From positions 36,372 through 100,371 of the forward strand of contig JBDSBP010000088.1 of the NCBI GenBank assembly GCA_039921525.1: a DNA stretch of 64,000 nucleotides, written 5' to 3'. This DNA comes from JADCRZ01 sp039921525. Its GTDB lineage: Bacteria; Bacteroidota; Bacteroidia; Chitinophagales; Chitinophagaceae. Below are positions 54,061 to 63,888 of the stretch, piece by piece. Each line of letters starts with the position of its first letter. Positions within the stretch are counted from its first letter, which is position 1. A model generated the notes under the pieces. That model made no database searches, was not told where the DNA came from, and saw only the letters and a program-made list of their open reading frames with translations. Position numbers and translations under genes: made by a program.

Positions 54061-55038
54061 ATGAGTACTACTAATTATCCTTCAGCAACATCACCAAACG
54101 ATCCACCGAAAAAAGATTATCGTGGCCTGATTATAGGTTTGCTGGTGATAGGCCTATTAGGCACCTGGGGTTACCTTCTATACAATACTAACAAACAACA
54201 GGAGGTAATTCAAACCAACCAACAACAAATAGCCAAAGTATCGGATGAAAAGAGCGATCTGCAGAAAAATTTTGATGCAACATTGGTTCGCCTGGATTCG
54301 ATAAGTGGAAATAACAATGAACTACAGGGCAAATTAGCCTCCCGTACCAGTGAAATATCAAAAATGAAAGTTGAGATCCGCAGCATTCTTAACAAGAAAA
54401 ATGCAACAGCGGCTGAACTGGCAAGAGCTCAGACTTTAATTACTGAATTAAATGTCAAATTGAATAACCTGGAAGAAGAAGTTGCAAAACTTACCCAGGA
54501 GAATCAAACTCTTAGCACTGAAAAAGTTACATTAACGCACGAAAAAGAGCAACTTAGTACTGACCTTCAGACAACGTCCACTGCAAAGCAGGAGTTAGAA
54601 AAGAAAGTGGATGTCGCTTCTACGCTGAATGCTTCCAATATCGCTATTACTCCTGTTAACGAAAGAAAGAACGGAAAAGAAAAAGTTACCGCTACCGCTA
54701 AAAGAGTAGATAAACTGGTGATTTCTTTCGATGTTGATAACCGCATTGCCCAGTCAGGTCAAACAGATGTGTTTGTTTGTATAACTTCTCCTGATGGAAA
54801 AGCAGTATCAGTGCCTGCTTTAGGATCCGGTACCTTCACTACCCGTGAAGAAGGTGACAAGGTTTTTACTTCCAAAGTATCTGTTGATATCGAAGCTGGA
54901 AAACGCAAAGTTGTTCAATTCCCATGGAAACAAAACAGTGATTTCCAGAAAGGCAATTATAAAATTGAAATCTATCACAACGGATTCAAAATTGGTGAAG
55001 GTGTTAAAGAACTTAAAAAGGGTGGCTTGTTTAGCTAA
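54061..55038 (+). CDS. Membrane-anchored coiled-coil protein
   Basis: 325 aa. Short N-terminus, one TM about 28-43 (LIIGLLVIGLLGTWGYLLY), a coiled coil about 50-200, then a beta-rich domain (KLVISFDVDNRIAQSGQTDV, FVCITSPDGKAVSVPA, GNYKIEIYHNGFKIGEGVK). No family recognised; the layout is like envelope structural proteins. The gene diverges from holA over 266 bp without repeats; a TAATTTTGC box lies at 53844-53852. Confidence 0.8.
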   Translation: MSTTNYPSATSPNDPPKKDYRGLIIGLLVIGLLGTWGYLLYNTNKQQEVIQTNQQQIAKVSDEKSDLQKNFDATLVRLDSISGNNNELQGKLASRTSEISKMKVEIRSILNKKNATAAELARAQTLITELNVKLNNLEEEVAKLTQENQTLSTEKVTLTHEKEQLSTDLQTTSTAKQELEKKVDVASTLNASNIAITPVNERKNGKEKVTATAKRVDKLVISFDVDNRIAQSGQTDVFVCITSPDGKAVSVPALGSGTFTTREEGDKVFTSKVSVDIEAGKRKVVQFPWKQNSDFQKGNYKIEIYHNGFKIGEGVKELKKGGLFS

Positions 55039-55098
55039 TTTAATCAAGACATTCAATTATTCATATCCTTTAGATTAACCGGGCTTTCTATAATCACT

Positions 55099-55143
55099 AA
55101 AAGAGGTTGTCTCAAAAGTAACATTTTGAGCAGCCTCTTTTTT
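55099..55143. terminator. Bidirectional terminator
   Basis: AAGAGGTTGTCTCAAAA pairs with TTTTGAGCAGCCTCTT, flanked by A and T runs, so it can end both the coiled-coil gene (plus) and the large surface-protein gene (minus). Confidence 0.8.
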
Positions 55144-55149
55144 AATGAT

Positions 55150-55284
55150 AATTATTAATGGGTAATTATTAATGGGTACCTTCCAGCGCTCAATAATTAA
55201 TTAACCATTAACCATTAACCATTAACCATTAACCATTAACCATTAACCATTAACCATTAACCATTAACCATTAACCATTAACCA
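55150..55284. repeat. TTAACCA tandem array (12 perfect copies) with inverted partner
   Basis: TTAACCA is repeated twelve times without error at 55201-55284 and stops at the first base of the next gene's stop codon (55285-55287, TAA on the minus strand). ATTATTAATGGGTAATTATT at 55150-55177 is the inverted arm. It is the longest and most regular array in the window. Confidence 0.95.
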
Positions 55285-58200
55285 TTATAAAAGCGCTCTA
55301 AGCGAGGCCCTTCCTACATGTATCATCTTTGTATCTCCGGGTTTTCTTCCTTCGTACTGGATCGTCATTTCAAGGTTGTTTGACAATCGCTTGGTTATGT
55401 CGATGTTCCATAGATAATTTTTTCCAGGTAATAAACCGTCTAACATAATGTAGCCGACCGTGCTGTTGCTGTTAACCGTTTGATTCTTCCGGCTTCTGAA
55501 ATCAATTGTACTGTAGGTGAATTTTGCGAGAATTGAACTGCTTTGTAAAATATTGTACTTGATCTCTGAGTTGATTGCGTGTGATTGATACACTTCGAGA
55601 TCATTCACTTCATTTTTTTTATCGGTAAATTTGTACCCTGTTACCAGCCTGAAGTTGCCGCCTTTTGTATAACTCAGCCGTGGTTCCAGGGAGTAAATGT
55701 TCAGGTAGTAATTGCGGTTATCAAATTTTACGTTAGACGTCGACAACGAGCTTATGCCCTTCCTAAGATCCAGGTCTGCCGATAAAGATTTCATGAAATT
55801 TAATCTTCCCCTCATGGACCATTCATCAAACCTGCGGCTTTCATAACCATATGTAAGTAAAGCCTTTCCCCTGTTTCGCGAGTTATTAAGATCAATGCCC
55901 CAGCGAGTGCTAAACCGGTTGAATGAGAAAGAATTTATAAGAATGGAGTTTAGAGAAACAAGTGCGGTATCGTTTAGTGTATTGCTAAAGGGATTTAACT
56001 GGATGATCCCTTTCGCAATTTCTTTTTTGAATAACTGTAACGAGGACTGGTAATTTATTTTAGTCAGCAACTTTTTAATCCCGGTGGCCTTGTAAATATC
56101 TATAATAGTTCTGGGATTCAGGCTGAGGCTGTAATTAAACGTATTGTAGTTAGCCTTTATAAATTCATTACTGGGAGTATATATGCGGATATATTTTGCC
56201 TGGTCCTGGAACTGCGCCACTTCAAATTCGTTCAGGCTTTGGATACCATTGTTATCGTAATCAATCCATGTATAATGACCCTGTCCTGCGGGCACTTCCA
56301 AAAATGTAAAATCTTTTTTCTGTTCCTGCCCTGCTCCAACTTCATATAAAATATTTCCGGCTAATAGTCCTTTCCATTCATTCACCTGGTATTCCGCCCG
56401 ACCTAGCAAACTCTGATCGGCGCTTTGTGAACTGATCGCTTTTTGCACTATATCTAATTCGCGGTAGGTAACGTTCATACGAAACTGATGGTGTTCATTC
56501 TTAAGTAATTCAGAGGAGAGGTTGATATTCTGGCTCCGGTCTGCCTTTACAAGATCTTTAGCCAGCGGGTATTTATTAGTTCTTGTAAACCAGGTAATGC
56601 CCCACTTGTTTAATTTTCTTTCGGAAGATTTTAAGTAGACCTGAAATGTTTGAAAATCAAAGCTTGCCAGTGTAACGCTATCCGTTGATTTATTATGAAC
56701 TTCATTGTGTTCTACTATAAATGAAGAACCAATTACGTAATTCTTTAACCAGCTCAATTCGCGCGAAACGTCGATGGTAGGCCGCAAAAAATAACCTTTC
56801 TCAGTTTTACTATTAAGGTTCGTTAAATTAAACTGGTTATTAAAACGCCATCCTTTTACCTGCTGCAGTTGGTTAATGCTATTGCGAAATCCTATAAATT
56901 CGCTACCCCGCTGGTAACTTACAAACTGGTATTTTAATGCATTTTTTTCCGCGTCAGATAATTGAACAGAAGCATTGTATATAGTTTCATTCGCGGGCTG
57001 AACTATATATGGCAAACCCCAATCACGTGTAAATTCAACGTTTCGCAATCTTTCAAGAGGTTTAAATTTTGCATCTACATATTCGTACCCGCCTTCTGTT
57101 ACTAATTGTTTAGTCTTTGTTGCAGCGCCAATACGACGTATATTTTTCAATTGAATTTTTAAAGCATTGCCTTTGTCATTGTTTTTATCTGACTGAGAAA
57201 AGGTATTTACATTATAATTACTGTACCCAAATTCAGTGCTTACAGATGTGTTTTTGCTGATAGCATAATCTATTCCAAAACTGGCTACCTGTTGCTTTCT
57301 GGGAGCCACCAGGAACGTTGTTGCGGTAAACCTTCCCTGCTTAACACCATTCAATGGCGCTATCCATTTATACACTTTGCCATTTACTGCACTTAAATCA
57401 GGCATGTAATCTCCATTATTCTGGCCTACTTCAAAAAAAGAAACATTAAACAAAGCACTGTCCGGGTTAGTGGAATAAACGAAAATGGTATCTCTTATTA
57501 CAATTCCATTGTAACTGGTATCTATTTTTTTATAGAGAATTTTACCTATGGAAAAAGTATCCCGGGAGGCAACCGGGTAGAATGCGTTATTTACACTATC
57601 TCCCAGTTTATTTAGAAACAGCTTTTGTGCCGGATCCAACGTTTGGTTAATGGGTGAATTGCGCGCATCACCATTATTAAATATGCTAAACCGAACTTTT
57701 AGACGTTCATTGAAATTCATTTCATCCGAAAAATAAATATTGGTATTTAGATAATTTCTGTCAGCATATTCAAACTCAACCTGGATGCGGCTATCTTTGG
57801 TGATCATTCGTTTGGGGGTGAAGCTGATTTCAGCCGTGTTATAGTTGATCACATAATCCTGGTCCTCTCCCCGCTGCATGGGTTGCCCGTCAATAAAAAC
57901 TCTTTCTGTGTTTGCCAATACTACAAAAAACAACTCGTTATTAGCACCGGTTAAGCGATATGGGCCCTGGTTGCCTTCCTGTCCCTGGAATATATTGCGG
58001 GTAAATTTTCCTTTGGCAATAGACCCGCTGACAAGTGCCGCATTATTTATTCCCGTTGCGATAAGTGTATTGGTTTCGAAAGCAGCACCCTGCAACCTTT
58101 TATAAAAATTCAGAAAATAATTTTTATCCTGGCGCAAATCGATATCACCCAGGCTTAACTTCCAGTTTCGTTTTTTAAACTGGAGAAAGATGCGGTCGAA

Positions 58201-58782
58201 TTCATTGAGTTGTTGAGTGGTTCCATCAGGCTGTATGGGAATATTGTTGTCGGTAATTGCTGCCGACATTTCAATGCTATCTGCCAGGAACCCGTTCATC
58301 TGCAGGTTAAGATTTGACGTGACTACTACATCCTGGCTGTTGCCAAAAGAGATACCCCGTCCGAAACTTCCGTTATAATTTATGTTTCCGAAGTTAAAAA
58401 AACGATCATCTTTTTGATCCTGGCCAGCATATATTGTTGGATTAAGGAGAAAGTTATTGCTAATACTATCGAAGTTCAAACGCCTGGTAACTGCGTTTAG
58501 TTTCATAGGGAAAACACGGTAGCTGACACTGATGCTATCAAATGGCAAAACGTGTTTCCAGGTGAGGCGGGCATTTACAAAATCGATGGTATAACCTGAT
58601 TCGGGAATTCCTGTTATTGAGAACGTGTTAGGAATAATACTAAGGGTGTCCAGTTCTATATTTGTTGTTTTTGCTGATATCAGTTTCTTCCGGAAGTTAG
58701 AGGCATCTTTATCTTTCACTGGAGCCTGTGCCCATGAATAAAAGGATATACTTAGTAAAAAATATATTAAGGCGGGTTTTAT
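55285..58782 (-). CDS. Large outer-membrane protein (about 1165 aa), start codon probably ATA
   Basis: The first conventional start (GTG at 58719) would make a 1144-aa product without an export signal. The frame upstream encodes a perfect signal peptide, IKPALIYFLLSISFYSWAQA, starting at an ATA codon (58782-58780). Before that the frame is closed by TAA. The body has an N-terminal beta-rich part (DNNIPIQPDGTTQQLNEFDR, SARITDNN-type segments typical of SprA-like surface proteins) and many barrel strands, so an outer-membrane location is likely. Either ATA is used, or the gene has lost its start. The repeat TTTAAAG ends directly before the ATA. Confidence 0.75.
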   Translation of the reverse strand: MKPALIYFLLSISFYSWAQAPVKDKDASNFRKKLISAKTTNIELDTLSIIPNTFSITGIPESGYTIDFVNARLTWKHVLPFDSISVSYRVFPMKLNAVTRRLNFDSISNNFLLNPTIYAGQDQKDDRFFNFGNINYNGSFGRGISFGNSQDVVVTSNLNLQMNGFLADSIEMSAAITDNNIPIQPDGTTQQLNEFDRIFLQFKKRNWKLSLGDIDLRQDKNYFLNFYKRLQGAAFETNTLIATGINNAALVSGSIAKGKFTRNIFQGQEGNQGPYRLTGANNELFFVVLANTERVFIDGQPMQRGEDQDYVINYNTAEISFTPKRMITKDSRIQVEFEYADRNYLNTNIYFSDEMNFNERLKVRFSIFNNGDARNSPINQTLDPAQKLFLNKLGDSVNNAFYPVASRDTFSIGKILYKKIDTSYNGIVIRDTIFVYSTNPDSALFNVSFFEVGQNNGDYMPDLSAVNGKVYKWIAPLNGVKQGRFTATTFLVAPRKQQVASFGIDYAISKNTSVSTEFGYSNYNVNTFSQSDKNNDKGNALKIQLKNIRRIGAATKTKQLVTEGGYEYVDAKFKPLERLRNVEFTRDWGLPYIVQPANETIYNASVQLSDAEKNALKYQFVSYQRGSEFIGFRNSINQLQQVKGWRFNNQFNLTNLNSKTEKGYFLRPTIDVSRELSWLKNYVIGSSFIVEHNEVHNKSTDSVTLASFDFQTFQVYLKSSERKLNKWGITWFTRTNKYPLAKDLVKADRSQNINLSSELLKNEHHQFRMNVTYRELDIVQKAISSQSADQSLLGRAEYQVNEWKGLLAGNILYEVGAGQEQKKDFTFLEVPAGQGHYTWIDYDNNGIQSLNEFEVAQFQDQAKYIRIYTPSNEFIKANYNTFNYSLSLNPRTIIDIYKATGIKKLLTKINYQSSLQLFKKEIAKGIIQLNPFSNTLNDTALVSLNSILINSFSFNRFSTRWGIDLNNSRNRGKALLTYGYESRRFDEWSMRGRLNFMKSLSADLDLRKGISSLSTSNVKFDNRNYYLNIYSLEPRLSYTKGGNFRLVTGYKFTDKKNEVNDLEVYQSHAINSEIKYNILQSSSILAKFTYSTIDFRSRKNQTVNSNSTVGYIMLDGLLPGKNYLWNIDITKRLSNNLEMTIQYEGRKPGDTKMIHVGRASLRALL

Positions 58783-58783
58783 A

Positions 58784-58976
58784 GTTTAAAGTTTGAATTT
58801 CAAAGTTTAAAGTTAGTTGGATAGTTTGAGAGTTTGATGTTTGAGAATTGTTGGTTTGGGAGGAGTGGATAATCAAGTGTAATTGTGGTAGATCGCAGAC
58901 AGTATATGAATTGTGATAGAAATATCTCTTAGTGATATTTCTATCTTCCCCTCCTTTTTTAAGGAAGGGAAGATAG
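58784..58976. repeat. TTTAAAG array and AAGGAGG-type hairpin
   Basis: TTTAAAG/TTTGAA units at 58784-58853 lie directly before the ATA start. An AGAAATATC/GATATTTCT hairpin is at 58918-58942, followed by CTATCTTCCC/GGGAAGATAG at 58941-58976. Confidence 0.8.
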
Positions 58977-59013
58977 AACACGCACCTCTAAGATTTACTT
59001 ACTTTTAACCTTA

Positions 59014-60642
59014 TCACGAATACATGTCTTCCCGCATCTGCCTAACGCGGTCGTCGGCGAGGTATTCATCGAAGGTCATGAGGCGGTCGATAATTCCTTT
59101 GGGAGTTAGTTCAATAACGCGGTTGGCAACGGTTTGCATAAAAGTATGGTCATGAGAGGTTAGCAGCACTACTCCTTTGAAATTCACCATACTTTCATTA
59201 AAAGCCTGTATACTTTCCAAATCCAGGTGATTCGTTGGTTCGTCGAGGATAACGAGGTTGGGATTTTGTAACATCATCCTGCTGATCATACATCGCACTT
59301 TTTCACCGCCGCTTAAAACGCCTACTTTTTTAAAGGTTTCGTCGCCACTGAATAACATTTTACCCAGGAATCCCCGCAGGAATGGCTCATCAACATCCGT
59401 AACAGTTGGCGGCACGTATTGGCGTAACCAATCCATCAGGTTAATGCCCGGATCCTGGAAAAATTGCGTGTTATCATTGGGCAGGTATGCTTTCGTAATA
59501 GTGGTGCCCCATTCAAATTTTCCACCGTCGGCTTTTAATTCACCGTTGATGATCTCAAAAAAAGTGGTTAACGCAAAATGGTCACGCGAGAAGAAGGCGA
59601 TCTTATCACCCTTGTTAATAGAAAAATTTACATCTTTAAACAATACCCTGCCATCGATGGATTTCTGTAGCTTTTCTATATTCAATACCTGGTTACCGAC
59701 TTCACGTTCCTGTTTAAAGATGATGCCGGGGTATTTGCGGTTGGAAGGCTGTATATCTTCTATAACGAGTTTCTCTAATGCTTTTTTACGCGCTGTTGCC
59801 TGCTTTGATTTGGAGGCATTAGCGCTAAAGCGTGCAATAAAGTCGAGCAGGTCTTTTCGTTTGTCTTCCGTCTTTTTATTTTTGTCAGTCATCTGCCGGG
59901 AGGCCAGCTGACTGCTTTCATACCAGAATGTATAGTTACCGGAATATATCTTGATTTTATGACGATCCACATCAGCCACATGAGTGCAAACAGAATCAAG
60001 GAAGTGACGATCATGCGAAACAACGATCACAACGTTTTCGAAGTCGCCTAAAAATCCTTCCAGCCAGTTGATTGTTTCCACATCAAGGTCATTGGTAGGC
60101 TCATCCAGGATCAGGATATCCGGGTTTCCAAATAAAGCCTGCGCCAGCAATACCCGAATTTTCATGGGGCCATGCAGTTCTTTGAGCGGGGTTTGGTGTA
60201 ATTCCTCCGCTACACCTAATTCGCTGAGGAGCGTCGCCGCATCACTTTCTGCGGTATATCCACCCATTTCGCCAAATTCCGCTTCCAGCTCACCGGCGCG
60301 CATGCCGTCTTCTTCTGTAAAATCGGCTAGCGCGTAAATAGTATCCCGTTCTTTACTTATCTCCCACATTTTTTTGTGGCCCATCATTACGGTATGTAAT
60401 ACAGAATATTCATCAAACTCAAAGTGGTTTTGGCTTAAAACCGCCATGCGTTCGCCGGGGGTAATATCCACAGAACCTTTGTTAGGTTCTATTTCACCGG
60501 AAAGTATTTTGAGAAAGGTAGATTTGCCGGCCCCGTTTGCGCCAATGACGCCGTAACAATTACCCTTGTTGAAAGCGAGATTCACTTCATCGAACAACAC
60601 CCGTTTTCCGAATGATAGTGTAACATTATTCACTGAAATCAT
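59014..60642 (-). CDS. ABC-F family ATPase (YbiT-like) with one degenerate ATP site
   Basis: 542 aa from ATG at 60642 (MISVNNVTLSFG; a 9-codon longer form exists). Domain 1: Walker A GANGAGKST (35-43), but the signature is LHGPMK; Walker B ILILDEPTNDLD. Domain 2: the Walker A place reads SRDHFALTTF (352-361), signature LSGGEKVR, Walker B LVILDEPTNHLD. Hence only one composite site looks complete. ABC-F proteins act on the ribosome as translation factors or resistance proteins. Confidence 0.92.
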   Translation of the reverse strand: MISVNNVTLSFGKRVLFDEVNLAFNKGNCYGVIGANGAGKSTFLKILSGEIEPNKGSVDITPGERMAVLSQNHFEFDEYSVLHTVMMGHKKMWEISKERDTIYALADFTEEDGMRAGELEAEFGEMGGYTAESDAATLLSELGVAEELHQTPLKELHGPMKIRVLLAQALFGNPDILILDEPTNDLDVETINWLEGFLGDFENVVIVVSHDRHFLDSVCTHVADVDRHKIKIYSGNYTFWYESSQLASRQMTDKNKKTEDKRKDLLDFIARFSANASKSKQATARKKALEKLVIEDIQPSNRKYPGIIFKQEREVGNQVLNIEKLQKSIDGRVLFKDVNFSINKGDKIAFFSRDHFALTTFFEIINGELKADGGKFEWGTTITKAYLPNDNTQFFQDPGINLMDWLRQYVPPTVTDVDEPFLRGFLGKMLFSGDETFKKVGVLSGGEKVRCMISRMMLQNPNLVILDEPTNHLDLESIQAFNESMVNFKGVVLLTSHDHTFMQTVANRVIELTPKGIIDRLMTFDEYLADDRVRQMREDMYS

Positions 60643-60757
60643 ACAACCCTGAATTTTATAACCCGGCAAGACGTAGATGCCTGCAGGGTTGATTTTTGAA
60701 GCTGCAAATGTACGTAATTCAGGAATGAAAAGCGGAAGGTTTGGTATTTAGTATTTT

Positions 60758-62833
60758 TTAATGTCTGAATGATGCCAGGCCTTCCAATTCTAAAAGGAAC
60801 GCATATTCCCTGGCTACTTCTTTTAAATAATCAAACCTGCCGGAGGCGCCACCATGACCAGCCTCCATATTGATATGAAAAAGTAGAACGTTACTATCTG
60901 ATTTATGAGCACGCATGGCCGCCACCCATTTGGCCGGTTCAAAATATTGGACCTGGCTATCATTCAAACCTGTAGTCACAAGCATATTCGGGTAATTCTG
61001 CCTGATATTATCATACGGAGAATAGGTTTTCATGTAATCGTATGCTTCTTTATTTTTGGGATTCCCCCACTCATCAAATTCATTAGTAGTTAACGGGATG
61101 CTTTCATCGAGCATAGTGGTTATAACGTCTACAAAAGGCACCGCCGCAATAATGCCATGCCAGAGATCAGGCCTTATAGTTGCCACTGCCCCCATTAACA
61201 GGCCACCTGCGCTACCACCCATGGCGTACAAGTGTTCCCTGGAAGTATATTGTTCAAGTAGCAGGTATTCTGCACAATCTATAAAGTCGGTAAAGCTATT
61301 TTTCTTTTTCATTAACTTACCATCTTCGTACCATGCACGGCCCATCTCCTGTCCGCCGCGTACATGGGCAATGGCGAAGGCAAATCCCCTGTTTAACAGG
61401 CTTAGCCTTGCAGAGGAAAATGATGCGTCCATACTCATTCCATACGAGCCATATCCATAAAGTAATAGCGGCGCAGTGCCATGCTTTTGAAATCCCGCTT
61501 TATAAACAATTGAAATGGGGATCCTGGTTTCGTCAATGGCGGTAGCAAACAGTCTTTCTGTTATGTATTCTTTTATATCATATCCGCCAACCACTTCCTG
61601 TTGCTTCAATAATACTTTTTCCCTGGTATCCATATTATAGTCATAGGTAGAAGCCGGAGTGGTTAATGAAGTATAATGAAACCGAAGATTTGTTGTATTA
61701 AATTCGAGATTGGCACCCATTAACGCGGTATAAGCTGGTTCATTAAATTCAAGGTAATGTTCATTATCATTTTGTGCGTTATTGATACGAATATGCAAGA
61801 GGCCCTGGCTGCGTTCGGTGATTACAAGGTGATTATTGAATGGCTCGGCATCCTGCAATAATACATCGGACCGGTGCGCTATTTTTTCTTTCCAGTTTTC
61901 GCGGGAAGTGTTATCCAATGCGGTTTCCATCAGCCGGAAGTTTTTGGCATGCCAGTTAGTCAACACTATAAATGAGTGTCCCGAATGTTCAACTTCATAC
62001 AACATATCTTTTACCCGTGGCTGAAAAATGCGGTAGGGGGTATCCGGATTGTCTGCATCTATTATCCTGATCTCGGTTGATAAAGTAGCTGATGAAGTTA
62101 TCAGGATATATTTCCTGGATCTTGTTTTGCTTACACCGATATAATTGGATTTATCCATTTCTTCATATACCAACAAATCATTGTTACTATCGTCGCCCAG
62201 CCTGTGCTTTTTTATTTTTTCCGATAACAAAGTCACCGGGTTTGTTTCCGCGTAAAAAAGGGTTTTATTGTCATTGGCCCAAACAGAACTGCCCAGGGTC
62301 GGGAATATTTTATCAGTGAATAATTCGCCGGTTTCGAGGTTTTTAATATGGATGGTGTATTGACGACGGCCCGTAGTATCCATTCCAAAAGCAAGCAACC
62401 GGTTATCGAGACTGATATTAAATCCATTCACAGAGAGATAGGCATGCTTTTCCCCCATTTCATCTACATCCAGCAAAATTTCTTCAGGGGCATCCGGGAG
62501 TTGCTTTTTGCGACAGTATTTGTAATATTGTTTGCCTTCTTCTGATCGCGTGTAATAATTGTAACCGTTTTTGAATACCGGAACGGATTCATCTTTTTCC
62601 TTAATTCGCCCCTTCATTTCAAGAAATAGCTGTTCCTGCAATTGTTTTGTCCCAGCCATAACAGCGTCCAGGTAGTCATTCTCGGCTTTCAGGTACTCGA
62701 GTGTTTTAGGATTTTCTTTTTCCCTTAACCAGTAATAGTTATCGATTCGTGTATCGCCATGAATGGTAAGTTCCTTTGGAATCTTTTCCACGGCTGGTGG
62801 TTTGGTCTTCAATCGTTCGGGCCATTTTTCCAT
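60758..62833 (-). CDS. ptrB: Oligopeptidase B / prolyl oligopeptidase-type serine protease
   Basis: 691 aa. Beta-propeller about 70-400 and alpha/beta hydrolase domain after it: catalytic Ser541 in MGGSAGGLLMG, Asp625 in TGLNDSQVQ, His660 in EAGHGGASGR. Cytoplasmic, as no signal peptide is present. It cuts short peptides, usually after basic residues. Confidence 0.93.
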   Translation of the reverse strand: MEKWPERLKTKPPAVEKIPKELTIHGDTRIDNYYWLREKENPKTLEYLKAENDYLDAVMAGTKQLQEQLFLEMKGRIKEKDESVPVFKNGYNYYTRSEEGKQYYKYCRKKQLPDAPEEILLDVDEMGEKHAYLSVNGFNISLDNRLLAFGMDTTGRRQYTIHIKNLETGELFTDKIFPTLGSSVWANDNKTLFYAETNPVTLLSEKIKKHRLGDDSNNDLLVYEEMDKSNYIGVSKTRSRKYILITSSATLSTEIRIIDADNPDTPYRIFQPRVKDMLYEVEHSGHSFIVLTNWHAKNFRLMETALDNTSRENWKEKIAHRSDVLLQDAEPFNNHLVITERSQGLLHIRINNAQNDNEHYLEFNEPAYTALMGANLEFNTTNLRFHYTSLTTPASTYDYNMDTREKVLLKQQEVVGGYDIKEYITERLFATAIDETRIPISIVYKAGFQKHGTAPLLLYGYGSYGMSMDASFSSARLSLLNRGFAFAIAHVRGGQEMGRAWYEDGKLMKKKNSFTDFIDCAEYLLLEQYTSREHLYAMGGSAGGLLMGAVATIRPDLWHGIIAAVPFVDVITTMLDESIPLTTNEFDEWGNPKNKEAYDYMKTYSPYDNIRQNYPNMLVTTGLNDSQVQYFEPAKWVAAMRAHKSDSNVLLFHINMEAGHGGASGRFDYLKEVAREYAFLLELEGLASFRH

Positions 62834-62920
62834 ATTAATATATTACTCTAATTAACCCACAGGTTTTTATTTGGCATGATTACGTAAAAGATAATGGGTT
62901 TTAAAAGAAGTGTACATCAC

Positions 62921-63418
62921 TTAGAAAGGCTTTTCTATTTCTGCCAGCAACTCTTTAATATCCAGGGGATCAACAGTAAGTCGAATATTAAATGCTTCAT
63001 CAAATTTCCATTCTTCTTTTGGACGATCCCAGTATAATTCCACTCCGTTTTTATCGGGATCATCCAGGTAAATGGCTTCAGACACACCATGATCCGAGGC
63101 GCCTGTTAGCGGGTATTCAGCGTCAATTAATCGTTTTAATATAATAGCCAGATCTCTCCTGGTTGGATATACAATAGCTGTATGATAAAGCCCGCAGGAA
63201 TTCACCGGTGCCGGCGGTGCATTTTTACTGTGCCAGGTGTTTAAGCCTATATGGTGATGATAACCTCCAGCAGAAATAAATAGGGCAGAGTCTCCATATC
63301 GTCCTGTTATTTCAAATCCCAAAAGATCACAATAAAATTCAGCAGCCTTCTCAACATCAGATACTTTCAGATGCACATGCCCAATGTGTGTACTTGCGGG
63401 GATTTTGTAATTACTCAT
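62921..63418 (-). CDS. VOC-superfamily (extradiol dioxygenase/glyoxalase-like) protein
   Basis: 165 aa. Metal-ligand pattern THIGHVHLKVSDVEKAAEFY (His), GLYHTAIVYP (His), and NGVELYWDRP (Glu). Two beta-alpha-beta-beta-beta units. The substrate is unknown; resembles the single-domain catechol-2,3-dioxygenase-like group. Confidence 0.88.
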   Translation of the reverse strand: MSNYKIPASTHIGHVHLKVSDVEKAAEFYCDLLGFEITGRYGDSALFISAGGYHHHIGLNTWHSKNAPPAPVNSCGLYHTAIVYPTRRDLAIILKRLIDAEYPLTGASDHGVSEAIYLDDPDKNGVELYWDRPKEEWKFDEAFNIRLTVDPLDIKELLAEIEKPF

Positions 63419-63888
63419 TAAAATGGTTAATAAATAATGATTAATGGTTAATTGTTAATTGTTAATTCTAAATACATAGACTTTTCTTCTATTTAAGATC
63501 TATAGTAAGAGAATGAATGACGTATTTTCATAAGCCTGATATTAAAACCACCAACAATTAATTCTACTTTGACAAGTTATGAAGTGTTCTGATGATTCTG
63601 TTGCATCTCAGTGTAACAAATATATTTCACAAAGTGACACAGAGGGCCTCCGTGTATCTCCGTGAACCTCCGTGCACCTCTGTGTAACAAATATCTTTCG
63701 CAGCCTTAAAGACTGTTCGAAACTGAATGGTCACTTGTTCGTAATTGAAAAATTATCTATTCGCAAGTAGTTCTATAGAGTAGATTACCGCTCCGGTATC
63801 GTAAATATGAATATGCCTAATACCTTCAACCGATAACAAAAATCCTGTTTGACTTGTCAAAGTAGAATTAACCATTAACCATTAACCA
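63419..63888. repeat. Repeat gap with a 20-bp perfect inverted repeat
   Basis: TTAATTCTACTTTGACAAGT at 63558-63577 is perfectly inverted at 63852-63871, enclosing about 315 bp. Outside lie TTAATGG-type (63424-63469) and TTAACCA-type (63865-63889) arms. Inside, four 10-base units CTCCGTGNNN (63647-63686) and two copies of GTGTAACAAATAT (about 63611 and 63682). Confidence 0.85.

Noticed and set aside
12590..63888. tRNA genes in the gaps
   Set aside because: No cloverleaf with a TTCRANNC T-loop was seen by eye; most gaps are filled with repeats. A tRNAscan run would settle it.
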